Source of the DNA: DATJGR01 sp041739525
Lineage (GTDB): Bacteria; Pseudomonadota; Gammaproteobacteria; Pseudomonadales; Azotimanducaceae
Direction: 5' to 3'
NCBI GenBank assembly: GCA_041739525.1
Contig: JBGSNQ010000135.1
Location: 1-64,000, forward strand
DNA length: 64,000 nucleotides
Under the pieces are notes generated by a model. That model saw only the letters and a list, made by a program, of their open reading frames with translations. It searched no databases and was not told the DNA's origin. This document shows positions 1 to 8,075 of this stretch, piece after piece; position 1 is the first letter of the stretch; each line of letters starts with the position of its first letter. Made by a program: the position numbers and the translations under genes.

Positions 1-246
1 GGAACGGAACCGTCGCACGAACCGGGGTTGGCGTAAGGTCGGGATGCCGCTTCTCAAGCGGATCGTCACATGGACCGGAACACGGGCAACGATGCGCGCT
101 CGATACCGGTGCATGACCCGCGGCCGTATCCCGCGCGGCCGGCCGGCACCATGGCGTGGTCCGCCACGGCCCGTGCGATATCGCACCGAATCGAGTGTGA
201 GTTGTTCGGGTCTCTTCCTGTGTGTTGATCGCACCATGGATGAAAG
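1..246. other. Non-coding stretch left of the repeat cluster
   Basis: I see no convincing gene here. The open frames are short, overlap on both strands and have no ribosome binding site or recognisable motif. A few short pieces (GCACCATGG near 150 and 231) resemble the inner edge of the repeat ends found further right, so a decayed repeat copy may be present. Confidence 0.4.
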
Positions 247-386
247 AATGGGGCCATGGTGCAGGTGCCGATGCCGGGTAACGTCCTCACCTGAAGTGCG
301 AGATCTCGTACGGCTTTCCGCTAAACCTCTTCACGCATTGGTTCGGCATCAATACACCGCACCGCACACCATCGCCCCAATCAATC
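247..386 (-). repeat. Repeat copy 1 (most diverged)
   Basis: Bounded on the right by CACCATCGCCCCAATCAAT (367-385), the exact complement of the left end of the copy at 658, and on the left by the weaker AATGGGGCCATGGTGCA (247-263). The interior is longer than in the other copies and hard to align, so orientation is set by the better-preserved end. Confidence 0.6.
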
Positions 387-459
387 AGTCCCAGTGACTA
401 CGCAGCAAGAACTGGTGAACCAGGCCGGACCGATTTGTTCGAGCGGGCTGGGTTTGACA

Positions 460-558
460 CTGAGGGGACGGCGGTGTGATCAGCCGCCGCGTTGTATGCG
501 ACGTCGCGTCGGTTGCACCGTTGCTGGCAGCCGCATCTGCACCATCGCCCAATTCAAT
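460..558 (-). repeat. Repeat copy 2, inverted relative to copy 3
   Basis: Right end CACCATCGCCCAATTCAAT (540-558) and diverged left end TGAGGGGACGGCGGTG (461-476). Read on the minus strand, the interior shares blocks such as AACGGTGCAACCGACGCGAC with the plus-strand copy at 658 (AACGGTCCAACCGGCGCGAC). This is direct evidence that it is an inverted copy. Confidence 0.7.
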
Positions 559-657
559 CCGGTTGTCGGGCCGAGGGGTTCGATCTGATGTATCGCGGGA
601 TGAGCAAAGAACGAGCGGTGCGGATGGAACCGAACGCGCGCCGATCACCTCGACGAA

Positions 658-770
658 ATTGATTGGGGCGATGGTGCAATCTCACGCACCGCCACCGCCA
701 GTAACGGTCCAACCGGCGCGACGGCTCATGCGACGAGGGCGCTCATCTGCACCACCGCCCCCTCATTGAT
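658..770 (+). repeat. Repeat copy 3
   Basis: Left end ATTGATTGGGGCGATGGTG (658-676) and right end CACCGCCCCCTCATTGAT (753-770), an imperfect inverted pair enclosing about 75 bp. The flank after 770 starts AAACCAG, as after the copy at 847. Confidence 0.75.
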
Positions 771-846
771 AAACCAGCCGTTCGAACGAATCGATCCGGC
801 CCCGAACTCACCTGCGACATCAACAATTCTCGACCAACGCGCCCAC

Positions 847-946
847 ATTGATTGGGGCGATGATCCAAGCCGGAGCCGCCGGTAACTGCCCAACCGACGC
901 CACATCCCGCACGCAAAGGCGCACGCGCCACCGCCCCCTAATTGAT
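847..946 (+). repeat. Repeat copy 4
   Basis: Left end ATTGATTGGGGCGATGATC (847-865) and right end CACCGCCCCCTAATTGAT (929-946). The interior block GTAACTGCCCAACCGACGCC aligns with GTAACGGTCCAACCGGCGCG in the copy at 658. It is followed by AAACCAAGCC. Confidence 0.75.
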
Positions 947-1030
947 AAACCAAGCCTGACCGGCCTAACCGATCGAACCCGCTCCACCGCGAGAGATCGA
1001 GCCCGCGACCCGTCGCCCAGCGACGACGCA

Positions 1031-1050
1031 CATCGATTAGGGCGATGTTC
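1031..1050 (+). repeat. Repeat copy 5, left end only
   Basis: CATCGATTAGGGCGATGTTC matches the left end of the plus-strand copies and sits 184 bp after the previous left end, in step with the 189 bp spacing before it. No matching right end is visible before the gene ending at 1166, so the copy looks truncated. Confidence 0.55.
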
Positions 1051-1165
1051 GAAGTCATGGGTTCACCGGCGTCGACGATCAAAACTCTCGACGGTTAAAC
1101 AAACGTGCGTTCGCCGCCCGATCGACCGAGCAGCAGTCGAACGCGTGCTTGCTCTTGCAGAGCGC

Positions 1166-2170
1166 TCAGTGGCGCGGCAGCGCAGCCACCGCCTTCCACA
1201 ACCGTCCCGCCGCCGTCACGTCGATCGTGCCGGCGTTGACGATGGAGTAGTCGAGGCGTTCGCGTTCGACGTATTGGCCTAACGACAGCAGCGCGCCGAT
1301 GAAGTCGTCGCGGCTGATGTTCAGATCTCCCGGGTTCGCAGTGACGCCGCTGCGCACAACGATGCTGTGCGCCCACTCGGGGTCGTTGTCCTGCAGCGTA
1401 CACATCGCCGTCACACACAGCGCGATCAGCTCGCCGTGCAGCGGGTGTGCGTTCGTGCGGTGTTCGTAGGCGTACGCCAGAAAATGTTCCGAGCCTTCTT
1501 CGAATCGCGAATGGCGTAGCGTGCTGCAGGCAGCGCCGATGCGTTGATACGCGGACGCGAGCCAGCGCACCGCATCCGGGGAAACCAAATTGATCTCGTC
1601 GATGTGTTGTTCGAGCTCTGCGAGCAGCTGACGGCCGAGCGATGCCGCGGGTGCGTCCCACGCCGCGCCGTGGCCGTGCTCCACCGCGAACCGCCAGTCC
1701 CACAATCCCGTGTGGCACGACAGGATGTCGCCGATGCCGGATCGATTCATCCGCTTCGGCGCGGAACGCACCAGTTCCACGTCGAGCACCACGTACTGCG
1801 GCAGTACCTGGCCGATGTATCGAACGCGCCCGTCGCTGCGCACGCCGATCGCGTCGGTGAAGCCGGCGTCAACTGAGGTGATCGAAGGAACCTGGATCAG
1901 CGGCTTGCCGGTTTTCCACGCAATGAATTTTGCGGTGTCGATGGCAGATCCGCCACCGAGACCCACCACTACGTCCGAATCCGGCTCGGCACCAACGAGA
2001 CTGTCGAGGTGTTCGATGTCCATCGATGTCACGTGAATGACACGCGCGGGAGGCGCGACTTCGGGTGCCACGGCCGACCACGGCGGATCGTTCACACAGA
2101 TCGTGTATCGGCCGATGCCGGCGAGCACTTCCGCGACGGACCGTTCCTCGATGCGGATCGGCTCCGGCAT
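1166..2170 (-). CDS. Glycerol-1-phosphate dehydrogenase-like enzyme (Fe-ADH/DHQS fold)
   Basis: A 334-residue member of the iron-containing alcohol dehydrogenase / sn-glycerol-1-phosphate dehydrogenase superfamily, NAD(P)-dependent cytoplasmic enzymes that interconvert a ketone phosphate and an alcohol phosphate using Zn or Fe. Seen: the nucleotide-binding loop GLGGGSAIDTAK near residues 70-81, VDAGFTD near 100-106, and probable metal ligands in GIGDILSCHTG (about 145-155), EEGSEH (about 225-230) and HPLHGE (about 242-247). The ATG at 2170 overlaps the stop of the upstream aminotransferase gene, so translation is coupled. It is last in a four-gene operon with a PIG-L deacetylase and a DegT-type enzyme, which suggests a biosynthetic substrate (sugar, cyclitol or glycerophosphate) rather than simple alcohol oxidation. 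The exact substrate is unknown. Confidence 0.8.
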   Translation of the reverse strand: MPEPIRIEERSVAEVLAGIGRYTICVNDPPWSAVAPEVAPPARVIHVTSMDIEHLDSLVGAEPDSDVVVGLGGGSAIDTAKFIAWKTGKPLIQVPSITSVDAGFTDAIGVRSDGRVRYIGQVLPQYVVLDVELVRSAPKRMNRSGIGDILSCHTGLWDWRFAVEHGHGAAWDAPAASLGRQLLAELEQHIDEINLVSPDAVRWLASAYQRIGAACSTLRHSRFEEGSEHFLAYAYEHRTNAHPLHGELIALCVTAMCTLQDNDPEWAHSIVVRSGVTANPGDLNISRDDFIGALLSLGQYVERERLDYSIVNAGTIDVTAAGRLWKAVAALPRH

Positions 2171-3393
2171 CACCCGCGCACTTCGTGGGCATTCGCGCGG
2201 ATCTTCGCAAGCGCTTCAACGAGACAAGCCGCGTCGTCGCGTGAGCCCATCAACACCTGATGCTTGATCCACAACGTCGTCGCGGCGGTCTTGCTCGCCA
2301 CTGGGAGATCGAGCGCCGGATAGCGCGGCCAGCGGCTGCGGTCGCGATGGCGCGGCGCGAAACCTTCGGTTGCCTCGAATGCATCGAGCGTGTGCAGCGT
2401 CGGATAGCTCGCGGTCATCGGAATACCCTCTGCTTCCAACGCCTTCTTTATGGCGTCGCGCCCTGCCCCGAACTCCGCTTCGTCGATCCGCACGACGTAG
2501 CAGTAGTAACCCTGCGCCGTGGTGCGCTGATCCCGCGCCTGTGGAATCACGCCGGGCAGCTTCGACAGTTCGGCGTTCAGATACAGCGCGTTCTCGTTGC
2601 GCGTACGGTGCTGTTGCGGAAAGCGCTGGAGCTGGGCCAGCAGCGCCGCGCCCTGCCACTCGGTCATCCGATAGTTGCCGCCAAGTGCGAAGTGGCTGTA
2701 GAACCATTCACCCGGCCGGCGGCCGCAATCGGTATACGAGCGGATCGACGCCGCCGCCTGTACGTCCTGAATCGTGATGGCGCCCCCTTCTCCGGCCGTC
2801 ATCAACTTCGACTGCTGAAACGACCACGTGCCCGCCGCGCCGAATCCGCCCACCGGGGTGCCGTTCCACTCGGAGCCGTGCGCGTGTGCACAATCTTCGA
2901 TCAACACGAGTCCGTGGCGCGTGCAGATGGCCGTCAGCCGATCGAGATCGGCGGGATGTCCCGCCAGATGCACGGCGATGACCGCGCGCGTGCGCGGCGT
3001 AATCGCAGCAACCACGGCGTCGGGATCAATGCAGAACGTATCTGGATCGACATCGACCAAAACCGGAACAGCATTCACACACGCCACCGCGGATGCGGAT
3101 GCGAAGAACGTGTAGTCGGTGACAATCACCTCGTCGCCCTCGCCCACTCCCAAGCCGAGCAACGCCACTTCGAGCGCGTGTGTGCCGTTGGTAACGGCCA
3201 CACAACGGCGTGCGCGAACGAAGCGTGCCCAGGCTCTTTCGAACTCCGGCACCTTCGCGCCTTCCGTCGCCCACCATTTGCCGGACTCGAGCACGTCGAG
3301 CAGGTGCTGCCGTTCGGTCGCGTCCCACTGCGGCCAAGTTGGATACGGCGTGCTACGAACCGGCGTGCCGCCCGTGATCGCCAATTGCCCCAT
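2170..3393 (-). CDS. DegT/DnrJ/EryC1/StrS family aminotransferase
   Basis: A 407-residue fold-type I PLP enzyme of the sugar / aminocyclitol aminotransferase family, full length for the family. Seen: the cofactor-holding Asp in IEDCAHAHG (about D167), the PLP Schiff-base lysine in SKLMTAGEGG (about K196), and an N-terminal motif like that of 3-amino-5-hydroxybenzoate synthases. Family members transaminate keto-sugars or keto-cyclitols, usually with glutamate or glutamine. It starts 5 bp after the PIG-L gene and overlaps the downstream dehydrogenase by one base, so the genes are co-transcribed. Inference: with the neighbouring dehydrogenase and deacetylase it makes an amino-sugar or aminocyclitol unit. 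AHBA-type chemistry cannot be excluded. Confidence 0.88.
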   Translation of the reverse strand: MGQLAITGGTPVRSTPYPTWPQWDATERQHLLDVLESGKWWATEGAKVPEFERAWARFVRARRCVAVTNGTHALEVALLGLGVGEGDEVIVTDYTFFASASAVACVNAVPVLVDVDPDTFCIDPDAVVAAITPRTRAVIAVHLAGHPADLDRLTAICTRHGLVLIEDCAHAHGSEWNGTPVGGFGAAGTWSFQQSKLMTAGEGGAITIQDVQAAASIRSYTDCGRRPGEWFYSHFALGGNYRMTEWQGAALLAQLQRFPQQHRTRNENALYLNAELSKLPGVIPQARDQRTTAQGYYCYVVRIDEAEFGAGRDAIKKALEAEGIPMTASYPTLHTLDAFEATEGFAPRHRDRSRWPRYPALDLPVASKTAATTLWIKHQVLMGSRDDAACLVEALAKIRANAHEVRG

Positions 3394-3398
3394 ATTCG

Positions 3399-4235
3399 TT
3401 ACCCCTTACTGCCTATTCCGAACACGCGTTCCAAACCGCCGAACCGCACCACCCTGAATTCTTCGGCCACCGCCAGGCCATGACGCTGACCGGTTGCCCG
3501 AGCGCCGCCGCGGATTAACGGTTCCATGAAGGGGCGCAGGTCGCCCTTCTGAGCGCGTTCGAGGTCGGCGATCTCGTGGCCGCCGGTGCGCGCCTGAAGG
3601 CGCAGTTGATTGACGAAGTGGCGCAACATCGTGTCGTGTGCCAACGCCGCGTCCACCTTGCGGTCGAGCGTTGAAGAGATGTCCACTGGCGTGGTTACTT
3701 CCACGACGCGTCGCGCGAAGTACCAGCGCTCGTAAACGCCGTGCGGCGCCAGACCCTCGTCGAAGTGTTCCGGATGATGCTTGTCGAATTGTGCAGTCCA
3801 ATACGTCTCGTCGACTGCATGCGCCACTTTGATGTGATCCTGATTGTCTTCGTGAAACGCGCCGTAGGGATCGAACGACATCACTGCATAAGGACGTATG
3901 CGGCGTACGTGATAGATGAAGCGTTCGCGCAGCGCGACTTCGCTGACGTCGCCCAGTCGGTCGGTCTCCCAACCGAGTTCGATGATCTCGTCGATGCCGA
4001 GAATTTCCGCCGCGCGCTCCATCTCGGCCGTGTTCGTCGCAATCGTGTCCGCAACGCTCATTCCGACGGAGTCGTAGCGATCGTCGGTGACGCGCAACAT
4101 CACGAGCCGCGCGCCGCGATCGGCCATCAAACGCAGCGTACCACCACAAAACAGTGCCGCGTCGTCAGCGTGCGCCACGATGATCAGCACGGTGTGACCG
4201 CGACCCGGCAGCCGGTTTGTGGAAGCGTCGTTCAT
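3399..4235 (-). CDS. PIG-L family deacetylase
   Basis: A 278-residue LmbE/PIG-L Zn-dependent deacetylase, a family that removes acetyl groups from N-acetylglucosamine conjugates and similar amides. Seen: the signature AHADDAALFCGG near residues 21-32 (family AHPDD, with Ala for Pro) and further His/Asp residues in SFDPYGAFHEDNQDH that fit the metal site. The ATG at 4235 overlaps the stop of the exported protein gene (ATGA). An open frame runs further upstream, but that part is antisense-like inside the neighbour. The context suggests deacetylation of an amino-sugar intermediate. Confidence 0.88.
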   Translation of the reverse strand: MNDASTNRLPGRGHTVLIIVAHADDAALFCGGTLRLMADRGARLVMLRVTDDRYDSVGMSVADTIATNTAEMERAAEILGIDEIIELGWETDRLGDVSEVALRERFIYHVRRIRPYAVMSFDPYGAFHEDNQDHIKVAHAVDETYWTAQFDKHHPEHFDEGLAPHGVYERWYFARRVVEVTTPVDISSTLDRKVDAALAHDTMLRHFVNQLRLQARTGGHEIADLERAQKGDLRPFMEPLIRGGARATGQRHGLAVAEEFRVVRFGGLERVFGIGSKG

Positions 4236-5086
4236 GGCGCGGGTGCGTCGATCTGCCGGCGAAACAGCGCTTCGTGATACGTCTTCTTCACGCCGGGCAC
4301 CACCTTCAGATTCGGCGACTTCTTCGTGTACCACACCGCGGAAAGCCCCGGAAACGGGAACGGCACGATGTACTGCTTCAACTCCGACTCGCGATCGAAA
4401 CACTTTTCGATTTCGCCCAGCTCGTTCATCACGCAGTACTCCATCTTCGGGTCGTACAGCGAACCTCCGGGCTTACGCCGCACCTTCACTGTGCGTTGCA
4501 CGCCTTTTTCTTCCACGACGATTTTGCCATCGGCCTGCACGCGCTTGAGCAAACGCAATTGCACCACGTATTGCCGATCGTTCGGATCGATCAGCAGTGC
4601 GAATTCGAGATCGTTCGACGGCACCGCATACACGCGCGCCGGACAGTTACCCCAATCGAAATCGAAACGCGCAGCAAACACCTGATACGGTTCGGTGGGC
4701 GTTCCCTTCGGCGGTTTCGTGGTGTCGAGCTCGAGCAGATCGCCGACCTTCGAATGGCAGCCGAACCCGAGCAGGTCGAGTTCATCGTTGAGCTGCGCCG
4801 ACGCCGGATCGATGTAGAACTGCACGCGCAACTGGTTCTGCGCATCGAGCGATAAACGCATCACCGGGTTCTCGAGTTTGTAACGACTGATGCCGTCGGA
4901 GACGTCTTCGGTCACCGAAGAATTCCATTGGCCTTCGTAATCGCCGAGGTAAGGCTTCACCCACTCGATCTGATTCTTCGGCACGACACCGTTCTTGATC
5001 GTAGCGGCGAACGCGGCCGTAGCGACCACGGTCGCGGTGACGCACGTCAACACGATCACCACGAGGCTCGTGAATCTTCTAAACAC
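4232..5086 (-). CDS. Exported protein of unknown function
   Basis: A 284-residue protein that I do not recognise. The chosen GTG start at 5086 follows AAAGAAG and gives a clean signal peptide: FRRF, a hydrophobic stretch, then AFAA cleavage near residue 20. An upstream ATG would add about 27 residues in front of the basic region. The mature part is mixed beta-like, with three cysteines, an FDFDWGNC segment and a PFPFPGLSAVWYTKK segment near the C terminus. It is first in a four-gene operon with PIG-L, DegT and G1PDH-like genes and diverges from the Mla operon. An envelope role is likely from the signal peptide. Confidence 0.75.
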   Translation of the reverse strand: MFRRFTSLVVIVLTCVTATVVATAAFAATIKNGVVPKNQIEWVKPYLGDYEGQWNSSVTEDVSDGISRYKLENPVMRLSLDAQNQLRVQFYIDPASAQLNDELDLLGFGCHSKVGDLLELDTTKPPKGTPTEPYQVFAARFDFDWGNCPARVYAVPSNDLEFALLIDPNDRQYVVQLRLLKRVQADGKIVVEEKGVQRTVKVRRKPGGSLYDPKMEYCVMNELGEIEKCFDRESELKQYIVPFPFPGLSAVWYTKKSPNLKVVPGVKKTYHEALFRRQIDAPAP

Positions 5087-5223
5087 CAATTTCGACTTCT
5101 TTCGATTTCGACAACGGATGGAATCGTACCACTGTGCCAACGCGTGCTTGCGCGGGCCGCGCATCCTTGCACTTCTGCATTTGCATCGGCAAGGTTGCAG
5201 GCCACACCGAGATCGCGAACGAG

Positions 5224-6333
5224 ATGGTAGAGGGAACGGCCGACATCGCAGTGACGGGATCGACGGCGAAATGCACCGGCCGCTGGACCGCGCAGATGCT
5301 CGATGGCATCGAACATCGGCTCGCATCGATCATGTGGCCGGCCGGGCGCGTGCAGTTCGATCTCAGTGGCGCCGAACTCGATACCGTCGGTGCGTGGTTG
5401 TTGAGCCGCGCCGCACGCGACCTGCGTCGTGCGGGCCACGACGTTTCGTTGGACGGCGCGGACCCTGCCGCCGTGCGCCTCCTTCAACTCGTCGAGGCGA
5501 ACAGCGCCGCGTGCGATCAACCCGTCCATGTGCACGTGCCGGGCATGTTCGAAGAAATCGGCCGCGAGTCCGAACAGCAACTGCACAGCTACGGCGACTT
5601 CTTGGCATTCATCGGCGAAACCGCGAGCACCGCGGTCGCGTCGGTGCTCGATCCGCGCAAGCTGCGCTGGAAGCAGATTGCGGTTGAGCTTCAGCTCGCC
5701 GGCGTCAATGCGCTGCCGATCGTCGGACTGTTGGCATTCCTGCTCGGCGTGGTGATCGCTTATCAGGGCGGCACGGTTTTGCGCGACTACGGCGCGAACG
5801 TCTTCATCGTCGACATCGTTGCGCTGTCGATGGTGCGCGAGCTCGCACCGTTGATCACCGCGATCATCGTTGCAGGGCGCACCGGTTCCGCCTACACGGC
5901 GCAGATCGGCACGATGATGGTCACCGAAGAAGTCGACGCATTGCGCAGCATCGGTATCTCGCCGCAGGAACTGCTCGTGCTGCCGAAGATGATCGCGCTG
6001 GTCATCGCGCTACCGCTGCTCACCGTCTATGCAGACTTCATGGGCCTGGTCGGCGGAATCGTGATGTCGCACTCGCTGCTGGGCCTCAGCGCGCACAGCT
6101 TCGTCGACCGGTTGGCGGAAGCGGTGTCCGTGGAATCGTTTCTGAGCGGCATCGGCAAGGCACCGGTATTCGCGATGTTGATCGCGCTGGTCGGCTGCTT
6201 CCAGGGATTTCAGGTGTCCGGCAGTGCAGAAGGCGTCGGCCGGCAGACGACCATCAGCGTCGTGCAATCGATCTTCCTGGTGATCGTCATCGACGCCGCG
6301 TTTTCGATCGCCTTCAACCATCTCGGAATCTGA
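5224..6333 (+). CDS. mlaE: MlaE-type lipid ABC transporter permease with N-terminal STAS-like domain
   Basis: A 369-residue inner-membrane permease of an MCE-type phospholipid transport system. The first 100 or so residues form a STAS-like soluble domain (TGRW.., FDLSGAELDTVGAWLL) corresponding to MlaB, which is a separate protein in the E. coli system. The rest is the MlaE domain with about five membrane segments and the typical EVDALRSIGI and RTGSAYTAQIGTM motifs. ATG 5224 is preferred over an upstream open frame because it starts just before the STAS homology. It is followed by mlaF after one base, mlaD and a lipoprotein gene: one operon. Confidence 0.93.
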   Translation: MVEGTADIAVTGSTAKCTGRWTAQMLDGIEHRLASIMWPAGRVQFDLSGAELDTVGAWLLSRAARDLRRAGHDVSLDGADPAAVRLLQLVEANSAACDQPVHVHVPGMFEEIGRESEQQLHSYGDFLAFIGETASTAVASVLDPRKLRWKQIAVELQLAGVNALPIVGLLAFLLGVVIAYQGGTVLRDYGANVFIVDIVALSMVRELAPLITAIIVAGRTGSAYTAQIGTMMVTEEVDALRSIGISPQELLVLPKMIALVIALPLLTVYADFMGLVGGIVMSHSLLGLSAHSFVDRLAEAVSVESFLSGIGKAPVFAMLIALVGCFQGFQVSGSAEGVGRQTTISVVQSIFLVIVIDAAFSIAFNHLGI

Positions 6334-6334
6334 G

Positions 6335-7123
6335 ATGCCCGATCACGAAAGCAGCCAAACGCTCGTCGCGGTGCGCGGCGCCGAAATGCAGTTTGCAGAC
6401 AAACGTGTGCTCGACGGCGTGAATCTCGACGTGACGCGCGGCGAAATTCTCGCCATCGTCGGCGGCAGCGGCAGCGGCAAGTCGACGTTACTGCGTCTGA
6501 TGTCGATGCTGTCGCGTCCAACGGCCGGCTCGATCCGCGTGTTCGGCACCGAAGTGGCGCAGATCGGCGATGCCGGTGCGCTGCCGTTGCGCAAACGCAT
6601 CGGCGTGATGTTTCAGAACGGCGGGCTGTTTGGCGACATGAACGTGCTGGAGAATGTCGGCGTGCCTTTACGGGAGCACACGCGTTTGAGCGAAGCAACC
6701 ATCGAACAGATCGCCGACATCAGAATCTCGCTGGTCGGCCTCGATGCCGACGCGGCAATCAAATATCCGAGCCAACTGAGCGGCGGCATGCGTAAGCGCG
6801 CTTCGCTGGCGCGCGCGATGGCGCTCGATCCGGAACTGCTGTTCCTGGACGAGCCGACATCCGGACTCGACCCGCTCAGTTCGGACGCAATCGACGAACT
6901 GGTGCTGGAACTGAAGAACTCACTCGGCCTGACGATCGTAACGGTAACGCACGACGTGGATTCGTTGTGGCGGATCGCAGACCGGGTCGCGTTGTTGGCG
7001 AACGGACGCGTTGCAGTGGAAGGAACGATTGAAGAGCTGGCGAAATCCGATCACGCCGCAGCTCGAGAGTTCTTCGGCGGCCGGCGCGGACGCGCCAGCG
7101 AGTATGCAGCGGTGCATCGATGA
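6335..7123 (+). CDS. mlaF: MlaF-type lipid transport ATPase
   Basis: A 262-residue ABC ATPase that energises the MlaE permease. Seen: Walker A GGSGSGKST near residues 42-50, Q-loop FQNGG, signature LSGGMRKRASLARAMA and Walker B LLFLDEPTSGLDP, all intact. It starts one base after mlaE and its stop overlaps the start of mlaD, so translation is coupled. Length is normal for MlaF. Confidence 0.95.
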   Translation: MPDHESSQTLVAVRGAEMQFADKRVLDGVNLDVTRGEILAIVGGSGSGKSTLLRLMSMLSRPTAGSIRVFGTEVAQIGDAGALPLRKRIGVMFQNGGLFGDMNVLENVGVPLREHTRLSEATIEQIADIRISLVGLDADAAIKYPSQLSGGMRKRASLARAMALDPELLFLDEPTSGLDPLSSDAIDELVLELKNSLGLTIVTVTHDVDSLWRIADRVALLANGRVAVEGTIEELAKSDHAAAREFFGGRRGRASEYAAVHR

Positions 7124-8064
7124 CCACCAAGAACACGTATATACGCATCGGCGTATTCGTAGTGACGCTGACCACTGCATTGATCTGGGGCACGTTGTGG
7201 CTGAGCGCCGGCGGCGCGCCGGGCGAGTTCGACTTTTACACGACCTACATGAACGAATCGGTTTCGGGCCTCAGCCCCGACGCAGCGTTGACGTATCGCG
7301 GCGTGAATGTCGGCAAGGTTCGCGAAATCACCATCGATCCCAACAATCCGAATCGGGTGCGCTTGTTGCTGCAGGTGAAGCACGGCGTGCCGATCAAGAA
7401 GGACACCGAGGCGACGCTTGCGATGCAGGGTCTCACCGGCCTCGCCACCATTGACCTGCTCGGCGGTTCGCCCGATTCGCCGCCGCTGACGATGACGGAG
7501 GGCGAGCCGTATCCAGTCATTCCGAACCGGCCTTCGTTGCTGGTGCGCCTCGACTCGGTGGTTTCCGACCTGCTCGGAAACCTGATCACGATGAGCAGGA
7601 AAGTGAACGAGATGCTCGATGACGACAACCGCACCCACATTGCGCAGACGCTGGCGCACGTGGAGTCGATCACAGGCACGCTGGCCGGCGAATCCAATCG
7701 GCTCGGTGAAATCGTGAACGACGTGGAAGCGACCATGAAAAATGCGCGCCAGGCGAGCACGGCCCTGCCAGATCTGATGCGCGACGTCTCGCATTCGACA
7801 CAAACGCTTGCAGCCATGGCAGAACAGTTGCGCGCAGCCGGCGAAACCATCAATGCCACGTCCAAGACCTTGCAGCGCACTGCCGCTACGAGCGGCAGCG
7901 ACGTTCAGCGCTTCACGGCTTCGACGTTGCCCGACATCACTGCAATGACGCGCGACCTGCGCGACGCCTCCGAAAACCTGCGCCGCATCAGCGAGTCGCT
8001 AGAGCGCGACCCGAGCGTGTTGCTGTATGGGCGCGCGGATCAGAAGCGTGGTCCGGGGGAATGA
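7120..8064 (+). CDS. mlaD: MCE-domain protein, MlaD-like
   Basis: A 314-residue periplasmic lipid-binding component. One N-terminal membrane anchor (about residues 9-29) precedes a single MCE domain with YRGVNVGKVREI and QGLTGLATIDLLGG. A long C-terminal helical region rich in Thr, Ala and Leu follows (about 150-300), as in MCE proteins of the PqiB/Mce type; it may bridge to the outer membrane. It overlaps mlaF by 4 bp. It is longer than E. coli MlaD (183 residues), so it is closer to generic Mla-like or Mce systems. Confidence 0.93.
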   Translation: MTTKNTYIRIGVFVVTLTTALIWGTLWLSAGGAPGEFDFYTTYMNESVSGLSPDAALTYRGVNVGKVREITIDPNNPNRVRLLLQVKHGVPIKKDTEATLAMQGLTGLATIDLLGGSPDSPPLTMTEGEPYPVIPNRPSLLVRLDSVVSDLLGNLITMSRKVNEMLDDDNRTHIAQTLAHVESITGTLAGESNRLGEIVNDVEATMKNARQASTALPDLMRDVSHSTQTLAAMAEQLRAAGETINATSKTLQRTAATSGSDVQRFTASTLPDITAMTRDLRDASENLRRISESLERDPSVLLYGRADQKRGPGE

Positions 8065-8075
8065 TCAGGAGAGCC

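Larger units (their letters stand above)
247..1050. repeat. Cluster of divergent inverted-repeat elements
   Basis: A block of related non-coding elements. Each complete copy is about 100-140 bp and is bounded by imperfect inverted ends close to ATTGATTGGGGCGATGGTG and its complement. Left ends lie at about 247, 460, 658, 847 and 1031. The interior and the sequence just beyond the right end (AAACCAG..) are also shared between copies. By interior similarity the copies at 460-558 and probably 247-386 read on the minus strand, and those at 658, 847 and 1031 on the plus strand, so two sets diverge from about 600. No reading frame is kept between copies, which argues against protein coding. Possible identities are small RNA genes, a REP or MITE-like family, or protein-binding sites. 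Confidence 0.75.

Noticed and set aside
247..1050. CRISPR array or integron attC cluster
   Set aside because: Units are about 100-140 bp, face both ways and vary in spacing, unlike CRISPR repeats; there are no GTTRRRY/RYYYAAC cores and no integrase or cas gene nearby.
2260..3483. Long plus-strand frame (407 codons) opposite the DegT gene
   Set aside because: It is the antisense of a clearly homologous aminotransferase gene; the product has no motifs and is arginine/histidine-rich, as expected for antisense frames in high-GC DNA.
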